Notes: generated by a model from the sequence alone, not told the origin. Positions 41,835 through 50,155 are shown, numbered from the stretch's first letter. The stretch is DNA of 54,385 nt from Streptomyces geranii (GCF_002954775.1 NZ_PJME01000058.1:1-54385); one strand, 5' to 3'. Made by a program: numbers and translations.

Positions 41835-43022
41835 TCAGGCGCGGTCGACCTCGGCCCGCAGCGCGTTGTACTCGCCGAATGCCTCCTCCACACCGGCCGC
41901 CGTCAGCCCGTAACGGGCCAGGTCGTACCGGTGCGGTCGGCTGCCCCTGAGGTGGGTGGCGACCGTCGGGAGCCGGGCCGCGTCCGCGTCGGTCCAGTGG
42001 GCGCCGACAGCCGCGTACAACTTCGGAGCGCCCGCCGCCGGATCGGTGCCGAGCCACGAGTAGGGCACATCCACCACGGCCTCACGCGGGAACCCGGCCC
42101 GAGCCGCGAGCCCGCGCCGCACGGCACGGCTCAGCAGATCCAGCCAGGTGGCGCCCAGGGCGTGCAGGTCGGTCGTACGCCGGGAGAGGTCCATCCCGCA
42201 CTCGACCAGACTGCAGAACGAGGCGACGGCGGTCGCCGGGTCGCGGTGGGTCCACACGAGCGTGGCATCGGGGAACACGGTGCGCAGGGCGTCCAGATTC
42301 CCGGTGTGCATAGGGGACTTGAGAATCCAGCGCCGCTTCGGCCGCCCGTACTGGAGCACCTGGAGGCACTCCTTGAGGTGGCGGTAGTCGGGAACGAAGT
42401 CCCGCGTGAACTGCTCGGCGTGGTACTCCGGCAGCCGCGCCTGGGACAACGGCACCAGGGCGTGCGGCAGCAGGAAGGTGTCCTCCTCGGGCCCCTCGGC
42501 GGTCATGGGGTGGATCTCACGGAAGCGCGGGGAGAGCAGATACGTCCCGTCGAGCATCCGGCGCGCGGCCGTGACCGCCTTCTTCCGTTCCTGAGGCGAC
42601 GGTTCGAGTCCGGGGGCGAGCAACTCCCAGAGCCGGGGGCAGCGATGCTCGTCGGACAGGGACAACACGCCGTGGGTGAGCGTGGTGGCGGTACGCGGCA
42701 GCCCCACCACGAACACCGGCTTCTCGACGGCCTCTTGAGCGATGGCCGGCTGCTCGGCGATCAGCCGGCCGACACGGGCCCGGTTGGTCAGATGCCGCCG
42801 CACATGGCCCTGCGCGGACTGCCAGCCGACCGGCGACAGTTCCACGTCGCCCGCCCACTCCCGCAGCAACGGCCGTAACCCGTCGACGAACCACTCGTCC
42901 CCGTCCGCCAACCCCGCCTTCTCGACGATCCGCTCGAAGACCCGATCCGGCTCGCGCCGCGATCCGAACGAAGGCCGCAGCAGCAGATTGGCCAGTAAGA
43001 GGGGGAGGGGAGCAGCAGACAC
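41835..43022 (-). CDS. Sulfotransferase family protein
   Basis: The 395-residue product has the 5'-phosphosulfate loop as VFVVGLPRTATTLTH (~residue 127), a 3'-phosphate segment RRWILKSPMHTGNLDAL and VWTHRDPATAVASFCSL. It matches the bacterial group of PAPS-dependent sulfotransferases that act on lipids, sugars or small molecules. The acceptor is unknown. It lies between the GH12 and GH31 genes in a locus otherwise devoted to xyloglucan, and its role there is not evident. The start is GTG at 43022 with GGAAAGGA upstream; the frame extends further only through the hairpin repeat. Confidence 0.85.
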   Translation of the reverse strand: MSAAPLPLLLANLLLRPSFGSRREPDRVFERIVEKAGLADGDEWFVDGLRPLLREWAGDVELSPVGWQSAQGHVRRHLTNRARVGRLIAEQPAIAQEAVEKPVFVVGLPRTATTLTHGVLSLSDEHRCPRLWELLAPGLEPSPQERKKAVTAARRMLDGTYLLSPRFREIHPMTAEGPEEDTFLLPHALVPLSQARLPEYHAEQFTRDFVPDYRHLKECLQVLQYGRPKRRWILKSPMHTGNLDALRTVFPDATLVWTHRDPATAVASFCSLVECGMDLSRRTTDLHALGATWLDLLSRAVRRGLAARAGFPREAVVDVPYSWLGTDPAAGAPKLYAAVGAHWTDADAARLPTVATHLRGSRPHRYDLARYGLTAAGVEEAFGEYNALRAEVDRA

Positions 43023-43084
43023 GGGCCGTGTTCCTTTCCGTCGAGGCGTGGATCGACCGTACCTGACCGACTCCCCGAACAGAC

Positions 43085-43121
43085 GCGCCCCAAAGGGGCG
43101 CGGGGAACTGCGCGACCAGCC
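43085..43121 (-). repeat. Dispersed Streptomyces gene-end hairpin element, copy 4
   Basis: On the minus strand it reads GGCTGGTCGCGCAGTTCCCC then GCGCCCC-TTT-GGGGCGC, the same loop as copy 1. It lies 39 bp after the GH31 stop and points like that gene. Copies 1 and 3 share further GTGCGTTG-like flanking sequence. Confidence 0.8.
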
Positions 43122-43159
43122 GCAACGCACCCGCACCCGCTCCCGAGCCGAACCCACCC

Positions 43160-45211
43160 CTACTCGGCGATAGGCAACCGCACCCCACCCCGCAGGAACA
43201 CCGGAATCCGATCCAAGGGCGCATCGACAGTCACCGCCACACCTCCCTCAAACACCTCACCCGTCCACGCATCCGTCCAACTCGCCCCCGCCGGAAGGTA
43301 AGCCGTACGAGCCGTAGCCCCCGCGGTCAGCACGGGCGCGACCAACACATCAGGCCCGAACAGATACGAGTCGTCGACCGACCAGGTCGCCGGATCCTCC
43401 GGGAACTCCAGGAACAGTGGCCGCATGACCGGCAACCCCTCCTCATGAGCCGACCGCATCACCCCCAACACATACGGCTTCAACCGCTCCCGCAACCGCA
43501 CATACCGCTCAAGAATCGCCCCCGCCTCCTCCCCGTACGACCACACCTCGTTGGGCCCACCGGTCATGTCGGGCCCCAACGGCATCCCCGGATCCCGGAA
43601 CCCATGCAGCCGCATCAGCGGCGAGAACGCGCCGAACTGGAACCAGCGGACCATGACCTCGCGGTACGCCGGGTCGTCCGGGTCGCCGCCGTGGAAGCCG
43701 CCGATGTCGGTGTTCCACCAAGGGATGCCGGAGAGAGCGGTGTTGAGACCGGCCGCGATCTGGCGGCGCAGGGTCGGGAAGTCGACGCCGATGTCGCCGG
43801 ACCACAGGGCGGCGCCGTAGCGCTGACTGCCCGCCCAGGCCGAGCGGTTGAGGCTGATCACCTCGTCCTCGCCGGACGCGACCAGGCCCTCGTAGAAGGT
43901 GCGGGCGTTGTCGAGCGGGTACAGGTTGCCGACCTCAAGGCCGGGGCCCGCCCAGTACCGCAGGTTCTCCGGGAAGCCCGGCTTCAGCTCCGGCTCGCAG
44001 GCGTCCAGCCAGAAGGCCGTGATGCCGTACGGGGCAAGGTAGTTGTCGCGGATCTTCGACCAGAGGAAATCGCGAGCTTCGGGGTTCGTGGCGTCGTAGA
44101 AGGCGACCTGGACGGTCGAGGCGACCCCCTTGTCCGGCCAGTCGGCGTGGGCCATCGGGCCGTACTGCGTGCCTATCAAGTAGCCGCGCTGCTCCATGAG
44201 TTCGTGGTTCTCGGAGAGCGGCGACACCGAAGGCCACACGGAGACGACGAGCTTGACGCCCATCTCCGTCAACTCCGCGACCATGGCGGCCGGGTCGGGC
44301 CACTCGGCCGGGTCGAACTTCCAGTCGCCGAGATGCGTCCAGTGGAAGAAGTCGCACACGATGGCCCGCAGCGGCAGCCCGCGCCGCTTGTACTCCCGTG
44401 CCACGTCGAGGAGTTCGTCCTGGGTGCGGTACCGCAGCTTGCACTGCCAGAAGCCCGCCGCCCATTCCGGCAGCATCGGCGTGCGGCCCGTCACCGCGCT
44501 GTAGCGGCGCTGGGCGTCGGCCGGCTGCCCTGCGGTGATCCAGTAGTCGATCTGCCGGGCCGAATCCGCCACCCAGCGCGTCCCGTTGCCCGCCAGCTCC
44601 ACCCGCCCGATCGCCGGGTTGTTCCACAGCAGGGTGTAGCCACGGCTGGAGGTGAGCACCGGCACGGACACCTCGGCGTTGCGCTGCACCAGGTCCAGCA
44701 CGACCCCCTTCTGGTCGAACAGCCCGTGCTGGTGCTGGCCGAGCCCGTACAGCTTCTCGCCCTCGTACGCGGCGAACCGCTGCTCCAGCCGGTGGTGGCC
44801 GTTGCCGACGGCCGTGTAGAGACGCGAGCCCGGCCACCAGAAGTGCGCCCGCTCCTCGGCGAGCAGCTCGGCCGAGTCGTCGGTCCGCAGGAACCGGATC
44901 AGGCCCTCCGCGCTCACCTCGACGGTCAGCGCACCGACCGTCAACTGCCCCTGCCCGCCCTCGATCTTGACAGTGGACGCGGTCGACGGCGGCTCGTCGA
45001 GCAGGGCGCCCGGCAACCCCTGAAGGACCGGCCCGCCGAGCCGTGTCCGGACCCGGACCGCGTCCGGACCCCAGGGTTCTATCCGTACGGTCTCCTGCCG
45101 GCCGCTCCACTCCAGTGCACCGTCCCGCTCACGGAACGTACCGACGGTGGGGGAGGACTGCGCGAGGCTGACCGCGCCTGACGGGGGCGGGGTTTCGGCG
45201 GGCTGGTTCAC
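43160..45211 (-). CDS. Glycoside hydrolase family 31 alpha-xylosidase-like enzyme, intracellular
   Basis: The 683-residue enzyme shows GEKLYGLGQHQHG, the barrel segment LPLRAIVCDFFHWTHLGDWKFD, the nucleophile Asp in AFWLDACEPEL (~405) and the acid/base Asp in LWSGDIGVDF (~470), then GIPWWNTDIGGFHGGD. The CDFFHW and WLDACEPE contexts resemble YicI/XylS-type alpha-xylosidases, which remove xylose from the non-reducing end of xyloglucan oligosaccharides. It has no signal peptide. The start is GTG at 45211 with AGGAG 7 bases upstream. It lies downstream of lacI on the same strand, separated by a tandem repeat. Confidence 0.92.
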   Translation of the reverse strand: MNQPAETPPPSGAVSLAQSSPTVGTFRERDGALEWSGRQETVRIEPWGPDAVRVRTRLGGPVLQGLPGALLDEPPSTASTVKIEGGQGQLTVGALTVEVSAEGLIRFLRTDDSAELLAEERAHFWWPGSRLYTAVGNGHHRLEQRFAAYEGEKLYGLGQHQHGLFDQKGVVLDLVQRNAEVSVPVLTSSRGYTLLWNNPAIGRVELAGNGTRWVADSARQIDYWITAGQPADAQRRYSAVTGRTPMLPEWAAGFWQCKLRYRTQDELLDVAREYKRRGLPLRAIVCDFFHWTHLGDWKFDPAEWPDPAAMVAELTEMGVKLVVSVWPSVSPLSENHELMEQRGYLIGTQYGPMAHADWPDKGVASTVQVAFYDATNPEARDFLWSKIRDNYLAPYGITAFWLDACEPELKPGFPENLRYWAGPGLEVGNLYPLDNARTFYEGLVASGEDEVISLNRSAWAGSQRYGAALWSGDIGVDFPTLRRQIAAGLNTALSGIPWWNTDIGGFHGGDPDDPAYREVMVRWFQFGAFSPLMRLHGFRDPGMPLGPDMTGGPNEVWSYGEEAGAILERYVRLRERLKPYVLGVMRSAHEEGLPVMRPLFLEFPEDPATWSVDDSYLFGPDVLVAPVLTAGATARTAYLPAGASWTDAWTGEVFEGGVAVTVDAPLDRIPVFLRGGVRLPIAE

Positions 45212-45314
45212 GTGGCGGCTCCTGTGAAGGAAGGAGTGGGGGAGGGGAACCGGCACAGCTCTGCCGCACCGGGACAGGGAGGGGCCCGACGCGGGAAGCG
45301 ACCGGACCGGCGAT

Positions 45315-45432
45315 AGCCGTACTAAGGACGTAGCCGTACTAAGGACGTAGCCGTACTAAGGACGTAGCCGTGCTGAGGAGTTGACCGTGCTCAGGAAGTA
45401 GCCGTACTCAGAAGTGACCGTGCTCAGGAAGT
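45315..45432 (+). repeat. 17-bp tandem repeat array, seven units
   Basis: Three perfect units of AGCCGTACTAAGGACGT (45315-45365) are followed by four diverged units of 16-17 bp ending GACCGTGCTCAGGAAGT at 45432. The last unit contains the lacI stop codon. The array fills much of the gap between lacI and the GH31 gene. Confidence 0.9.
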
Positions 45433-46437
45433 GACCGGAGCCGGGCCCGTACTCGCCCGTACCGTCAACTCGGGTGCGAGCAGCGCGACTTCGTCGCCCC
45501 CGTGCCCGTCGAGCTTTGCGATCAGCAGCTCCACCGCCCGCCGCCCCATCTCCTGCGCGGGAATGGCGACGGACGTCAGCCGCACCGAGGCCTGGGTGGC
45601 GACCTGGTCCGGGCAGACGGCGATGACCGACACGTCCTCCGGCACCGCCCGCCCCTGCTGGCGCAACAGCGCGAGCAGCGGTTCCACCGCCGACTCGTTC
45701 TGCACGACGAACCCCGTGGTGCCCGGCCGTTCGTCGAAGATCCGGGCCAGTGTCACCGTCATCGCGTCGAACCCGCCCTCGCACGGCCGGTGCAGCACCC
45801 GCACCCCCAACTCCCGTGAGCGGGACCGGAGTCCGTCGAGCGTGCGCTCGGCGAAACCGGTGTGCCGTTCGTAGACCGCGGGCGCCTCGCCGATGACAGC
45901 GATGTCGCGGTGGCCGAGCTTCGCCAGGTGCTCGGCACACAGCGCGCCCGTGGCGGCGAAGTCGAGGTCGACGCAGGTCAGACCCTCGGTGGCGGCAGGA
46001 AGCCCGATGAGCACGGAGGGTTGGTCCGTGCCGCGCAGCAACGGCAGCCGCTCGTCGTCGAGTTCGACGTCCATCAGGATCATCGCGTCGGCGAGCCCGC
46101 TGCCGGTGACGCGGCGCACGGCGTCGGGGCCCTCCTCGCCGGTGAGCAGCAGGACGTCGTACCCGTGCGTGCGGGCGTTGGTGGCGACCGCGATGGCGAT
46201 CTCCATCATCACCGGCACGTACATGTCCGTACGCAACGGGACCATCAGGGCGATGATGTTGGAGCGGTTGCTCGCCAGCGCCCGGGCGCCCGCGTTCGGG
46301 TGGTAGCCGAGCTGTTGGATGCTCTGCTCGACCCGCTGCCGGGTGCCCACGGAGATGGACCGCTTGCCGCTGAGGACATAGCTCACCGTGCTCGCCGAGA
46401 CTCCGGCGTGCTGGGCGACCTCGGCGAGGGTGACCAT
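45424..46437 (-). CDS. LacI-family transcriptional regulator, probable regulator of the xyloglucan locus
   Basis: The 337-residue product starts MVTLAEVAQHAGVSASTVSYVLSGKRSISVGTRQRV, a LacI helix-turn-helix with hinge helix (NAGARALASNRSN). The periplasmic-binding-protein-like effector domain follows, e.g. IIALMVPLRTDMYVPVMMEIA and DVSVIAVCPDQ. Family members repress sugar genes until an oligosaccharide binds. Two palindromes of the type also found before the GH3 and importer genes lie upstream of this gene, so it probably also controls itself. The ATG at 46437 has GGAGAG close upstream. The stop lies in the tandem repeat array. Confidence 0.93.
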   Translation of the reverse strand: MVTLAEVAQHAGVSASTVSYVLSGKRSISVGTRQRVEQSIQQLGYHPNAGARALASNRSNIIALMVPLRTDMYVPVMMEIAIAVATNARTHGYDVLLLTGEEGPDAVRRVTGSGLADAMILMDVELDDERLPLLRGTDQPSVLIGLPAATEGLTCVDLDFAATGALCAEHLAKLGHRDIAVIGEAPAVYERHTGFAERTLDGLRSRSRELGVRVLHRPCEGGFDAMTVTLARIFDERPGTTGFVVQNESAVEPLLALLRQQGRAVPEDVSVIAVCPDQVATQASVRLTSVAIPAQEMGRRAVELLIAKLDGHGGDEVALLAPELTVRASTGPAPVTS

Positions 46438-46456
46438 CCAGCTCTCCAAGCGGTGT

Positions 46457-46470
46457 GTGAAGCGCTTCGA
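46457..46470. promoter_or_regulatory. LacI-family operator, box 3 (lacI gene, imperfect)
   Basis: GTGAAGC/GCTTCGA matches the 14-bp palindrome with two changes in the left half. It lies 20 bp before the lacI ATG, a position suited to autoregulation. Confidence 0.6.
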
Positions 46471-46555
46471 CAGTGCGCGTAACGGATAACGGTGAGGGAT
46501 ATCGGCGAGTGAGGGTGCAACGACAGTAACCCCACCGGGGGTGGGTGTCCATATG

Positions 46556-46575
46556 TTGTCGAAGCGCTTCGACAA
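46556..46575. promoter_or_regulatory. LacI-family operator, box 4 (divergent lacI / GH12 region)
   Basis: A 20-bp perfect palindrome, TTGTCGAAGC/GCTTCGACAA, has the same 14-bp core at 46559-46572. It lies 118 bp before the GH12 ATG and 119 bp before the lacI ATG, so it can serve both directions. Confidence 0.8.
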
Positions 46576-46692
46576 GGTTTCTCGGGGCGTCCGCCGGTCC
46601 TTCTCGGATCTTTCCCGGCCAACGTGGCAACTTTCCCACCCCGCGGCGGCCACTGGGGAGTGCTCCGCGAATCGTCGTCCGGAAGGACCCCC

Positions 46693-47502
46693 ATGCAACA
46701 CCGCAGACCGCGCCTGTCGAAGAAGGCGAAGACCTTCGCCTCCGCCCTGGTCGCCCTCGCCGCCGCGGCAGGTGTCACCGTCGCGCAGGCGGGCGAGTCG
46801 AGCAAGAAGTGCGGGGCATTCGACACCGTCACGCTCGGCAAGTACTACGTCAACAACAACCTCTGGAACCAGGAGAAGGCCGTCGGCTCCCAGTGTGTCT
46901 GGGACAACTCCCGCTCCGGCTCGACCATTTCCTGGGGCACGAACTACAACTGGGCCAACAGCGCCACCGGCAAGGACTACGACGTCAAGACGTACGCCAG
47001 TACGGTCCTCGGCTGGCACTGGGGCTGGAAGGCCGACAAGGCCGCCACCCAGCTGCCGATCCGCGTCGGCGACCGCAAGCCGGTCCGGACCACCTGGGAC
47101 TTCACGGTCAGCTCGAACCCGGGCGTCATGAACGTCGCCTACGACCTGTGGCTGCACAGCAAGAACACCGCGGACTGGCAGGACCAGCCCACCGACGAGA
47201 TCATGATCTGGCTCAACCGCCAGGGCGGCGCGGGCCCCCTCGGCACCAAGACGTCGAGCGTCAGCCTCGGCGGCGCGATGTGGGACATCTACGAGGGCGA
47301 CATCGGCTGGAAGGTCCACTCCTTCGTCCGCCGCGCCAACACCACCAAGGCCACCCTCGACCTGGACGACTTCACCCAGGCCCTGGTCCGCCGCAAGCTC
47401 CTCACCAACGACAAGTACGTCTCCGGTATCGAGGCCGGCACCGAGGTCTTCAAGGGGACGGGCCGCCTGGACACCAAGGCGTATTCCGTCGACATCGGCT
47501 GA
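46693..47502 (+). CDS. Second glycoside hydrolase family 12 enzyme, secreted
   Basis: The 269-residue protein has a signal peptide (KTFASALVALAAAAGVTVAQA). GH12 features are YYVNNNLWNQEKAVGSQCVWD, the nucleophile Glu in PTDEIMIWLNRQGG and the acid/base Glu in GIEAGTEVFKGTG. It differs strongly from the GH12 at 41085, so the pair is not a recent duplication. The NNNLWN and EIMIW contexts are shared with xyloglucan-active members, but specificity cannot be read directly. GGAAGG lies 6 bases before the ATG. A LacI box upstream places it in the regulon. Confidence 0.9.
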   Translation: MQHRRPRLSKKAKTFASALVALAAAAGVTVAQAGESSKKCGAFDTVTLGKYYVNNNLWNQEKAVGSQCVWDNSRSGSTISWGTNYNWANSATGKDYDVKTYASTVLGWHWGWKADKAATQLPIRVGDRKPVRTTWDFTVSSNPGVMNVAYDLWLHSKNTADWQDQPTDEIMIWLNRQGGAGPLGTKTSSVSLGGAMWDIYEGDIGWKVHSFVRRANTTKATLDLDDFTQALVRRKLLTNDKYVSGIEAGTEVFKGTGRLDTKAYSVDIG

Positions 47503-47558
47503 CGGACGCGCGAGGGCTGGTGGGACCGTCCGATATCGGGTACATACGATCGAGTAGC

Positions 47559-47568
47559 ACCGATCGGT
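47559..47568. promoter_or_regulatory. Small palindrome before the acyl-CoA dehydrogenase gene
   Basis: ACCGATCGGT is a perfect 10-bp palindrome, 44 bp before the ATG; CCGATATCGG lies at 47530-47539. They may bind a regulator, but sites this short also occur by chance. Confidence 0.25.
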
Positions 47569-47612
47569 AACGTACGGTCCTCAAGATCCCGATTCGCGGC
47601 GAGGTGAGCCTC

Positions 47613-49568
47613 ATGACCGCAAGCCCAGCCAAGCCCTCCGCCCAACCCTCCGCCAAACCCACAGTCACCGAACGGGAAGCCCGCGAGGTGGCGGAGGCCG
47701 CCCGGGAACAGGGCTGGCGAAAGCCCAGCTTCGCCAAGGAACTGTTCCTAGGCCGCTTCCGGCTCGACCTCATCCACCCGCACCCGCTCCCGCCCACCGA
47801 GGACGCGCGGCGCGGTGAGGAGTTCCTCGCCGCCCTGCGCGACTTCTGCGAGACGAAGATCGACGCGGCCCGCATCGAACGCGAGGCGCGGATCCCCGAC
47901 GAGGTCGTCAACGGCCTCAAGGAACTGGGCGCCCTCGGCATGAAGATCGACACCAGGTACGGCGGCCTCGGCCTCACCCAGGTGTACTACAACAAGGCCC
48001 TCGCCCTGGTCGGCTCCGCGAACCCGGCGCTCGGCGCGCTGCTCTCCGCCCATCAGTCGATCGGCGTACCGCAGCCGCTGAAGCTCTTCGGCACCCAGGA
48101 ACAGAAGGACGAGTTCCTGCCGCGCTGCGCCCGCACCGACATCTCCGCCTTCCTCCTCACCGAACCGGACGTCGGCTCGGACCCGGCCCGGCTCGCCACC
48201 AGCGCGGTACCGGACGGCGACGACTACGTCCTGGACGGCGTGAAACTCTGGACGACCAACGGCGTCGTCGCCGACCTCCTGGTCGTCATGGCCCGCGTCC
48301 CCAAGTCCGAGGGCCACAAGGGCGGGATCACCGCGTTCGTCGTCGAGACCGCCTCCGAGGGCGTCACCGTCGAACACCGCAACGCCTTCATGGGCCTACG
48401 TGGCCTGGAGAACGGCGTCACCCGCTTCCACCAGGTACGCGTCCCGGCCGCCAACCGCATCGGCCCCGAGGGCGCGGGCCTCAAGATCGCCCTGACGACC
48501 CTGAACACGGGCCGCCTGTCGCTGCCCGCGATGTGCGTCGGCGCCGGGAAGTGGTGCCTGAAGATCGCCCGGGAGTGGTCGGGCGTACGCGAGCAGTGGG
48601 GCAAGCCGGTCGCGCTGCACGAGGCGGTCGGCGCGAAGATCAGCTTCATCGCGGCCACCACCTTCGCCCTGGAAGCGGTCCTCGACCTGTCCTCCCAGAT
48701 GGCCGACGAGAACCGCAACGACATCCGCATCGAGGCCGCCCTCGCCAAGCTGTACGGCTCCGAGATGGCCTGGCTGATGGCCGACGAACTCGTCCAGATC
48801 CGCGGCGGACGCGGCTTCGAGACCGCCGAGTCGCTCGCCGCCCGCGGTGAACGGGCGGTCCCCGCCGAACAGGTGCTGCGGGACCTCCGTATCAACCGCA
48901 TCTTCGAGGGCTCCACGGAGATCATGCATCTGCTGATCGCGCGCGAGGCCGTCGACGCCCATCTGTCGGTCGCGGGCGACCTGATCGACCCCGACAAGTC
49001 CCTCTCGGACAAGGCGAAGGCGGGCGCGAACGCCGGGGTCTTCTACGCCAGGTGGCTGCCGAAGCTGGTCACGGGCGCAGGTCAACTCCCGCGTTCGTAC
49101 GCGGAGTTCAAGCACGAGGTCGACCTCTCGCCGCACCTCCGGTACGTCGAACGCAGTGCCCGCAAGCTGGCCCGCTCGACGTTCTACGCCATGTCCCGCT
49201 GGCAGGGCCGGATGGAGACCAAGCAGGGCTTCCTCGGCCGGATCGTCGACATCGGCGCCGAACTGTTCGCGATGAGCGCGGCCTGCGTACGCGCCGAACT
49301 CCTGCGCGCCCAGGGCGAGAACGGCCGCGAGGCCTACCAACTCGCCGACGCCTTCTGCCGTCAGGCCCGCGTCCGCGTCGAGGAACTCTTCGGCCGCCTG
49401 TGGACCAACACCGACGACGTCGACCGCGCGGTGGTCAAGGGCGTCCTCGCCGGCACGTACACCTGGCTGGAGGAGGGCGTAGTCGACCTCTCGGGCGAGG
49501 GCCCCTGGATCGCGGACGCGACCCCGGGCCGGGCGAAGGGCGAGAACGTCCACCGCCCCATCCACTGA
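47613..49568 (+). CDS. Acyl-CoA dehydrogenase family protein
   Basis: The 651-residue flavoprotein has IDTRYGGLGLTQVYYNKALALVGSANPALG, SAFLLTEPDVGSDPARL (FAD/substrate contact), LWTTNGVVADLLVVMARV, QIRGGRGFETAES and the presumed catalytic Glu in FEGSTEIMHLLIAREAVD. A ~190-residue C-terminal extension follows the usual ~390-residue core. This resembles the VLCAD/ACAD9-type layout and large actinobacterial members. It probably oxidises a long-chain or unusual acyl-CoA. The ATG at 47613 has GAGGTGA 6 bases upstream; a GTG at 47604 is less likely. Confidence 0.92.
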   Translation: MTASPAKPSAQPSAKPTVTEREAREVAEAAREQGWRKPSFAKELFLGRFRLDLIHPHPLPPTEDARRGEEFLAALRDFCETKIDAARIEREARIPDEVVNGLKELGALGMKIDTRYGGLGLTQVYYNKALALVGSANPALGALLSAHQSIGVPQPLKLFGTQEQKDEFLPRCARTDISAFLLTEPDVGSDPARLATSAVPDGDDYVLDGVKLWTTNGVVADLLVVMARVPKSEGHKGGITAFVVETASEGVTVEHRNAFMGLRGLENGVTRFHQVRVPAANRIGPEGAGLKIALTTLNTGRLSLPAMCVGAGKWCLKIAREWSGVREQWGKPVALHEAVGAKISFIAATTFALEAVLDLSSQMADENRNDIRIEAALAKLYGSEMAWLMADELVQIRGGRGFETAESLAARGERAVPAEQVLRDLRINRIFEGSTEIMHLLIAREAVDAHLSVAGDLIDPDKSLSDKAKAGANAGVFYARWLPKLVTGAGQLPRSYAEFKHEVDLSPHLRYVERSARKLARSTFYAMSRWQGRMETKQGFLGRIVDIGAELFAMSAACVRAELLRAQGENGREAYQLADAFCRQARVRVEELFGRLWTNTDDVDRAVVKGVLAGTYTWLEEGVVDLSGEGPWIADATPGRAKGENVHRPIH

Positions 49569-49597
49569 CGTCCATCGCTATCGACTAACGGTTCCCC

Positions 49598-49638
49598 GCC
49601 CCCCCCAAGGGGCGCGGGGAACTGCGCGACAAGCCCCC
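49598..49638 (-). repeat. Dispersed Streptomyces gene-end hairpin element, copy 5
   Basis: On the minus strand it reads GGGCTTGTCGCGCAGTTCCCC then a GCGCCCC-TT-GGGG hairpin whose distal arm is altered. It lies between the convergent acyl-CoA dehydrogenase and lamin-tail genes and points like the latter. Confidence 0.75.
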
Positions 49639-49702
49639 ACAGACCGGCAGCCGACGAACTACCTACCGAACCACCTGCCGAACGCCCCACCCAGCGGAGC
49701 GC

Positions 49703-50155
49703 TCAGCACTTCTTGTCGCTCGGATCGCTGGTCGTCCACTTGCAGTCGTCCACCTTCGACCCGTTCGCTCTCGTCAGGATCGCCGTGTCGCTGGTGTTGT
49801 TCCAGACGTACCAGCCCCGCTTCTGGAACTTGGTCGCCGCCGTGTCCGTCCCCTTGCCGGTACGGATCTTCATCGTCTTGCCCGCGCCGATCTTCAGATT
49901 GGCGAAGGTGTACTTGTGATTGGCGACGTCCTTCAGGATCCAGCCCTTGAGCGATATGGACGCCGAGCTGGTGTTCTTGATCTCCACCCACTCCCCGTTC
50001 AGGGACGCGTTGGAGCCGTTGTCCGAGCCCGGACTGTCGAACCACACGTGCTTGATGACCACACCCCCGGCCGCCTCGGCCGGAGTGCTGAGAACCGCGC
50101 CGGTCAGCGCGACCGCGCCCGCGAGCGCGGGCAGGGCTGTACGTCGGATGCGCAT
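49703..50155 (-). CDS. Secreted lamin tail domain protein
   Basis: The 150-residue product has a signal peptide (MRIRRTALPALAGAVALTGAVLSTPAEA). The Ig-like lamin tail (LTD) domain follows: VIKHVWFDSPGSDNGSNASLNGEWVEIKN, ISLKGWILKDVANHKYTF, IRTGKGTD and YVWNNTSDTAILTRANGSKVDDCKW. Small exported LTD proteins are frequent in Streptomyces; their role is unknown and may involve binding to cell-surface or extracellular partners. The ATG at 50155 has a GGGGGGA site upstream. It is divergent from dxr. Confidence 0.9.
   Translation of the reverse strand: MRIRRTALPALAGAVALTGAVLSTPAEAAGGVVIKHVWFDSPGSDNGSNASLNGEWVEIKNTSSASISLKGWILKDVANHKYTFANLKIGAGKTMKIRTGKGTDTAATKFQKRGWYVWNNTSDTAILTRANGSKVDDCKWTTSDPSDKKC

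Noticed and set aside
41835..43022. Sulfotransferase as part of a natural-product gene cluster
   Set aside because: No polyketide, peptide or terpene synthase genes are near; dxr and ispG are housekeeping genes.
45315..45432. CRISPR array
   Set aside because: The units are 17 bp and directly adjacent, without spacers, and no cas gene is present.
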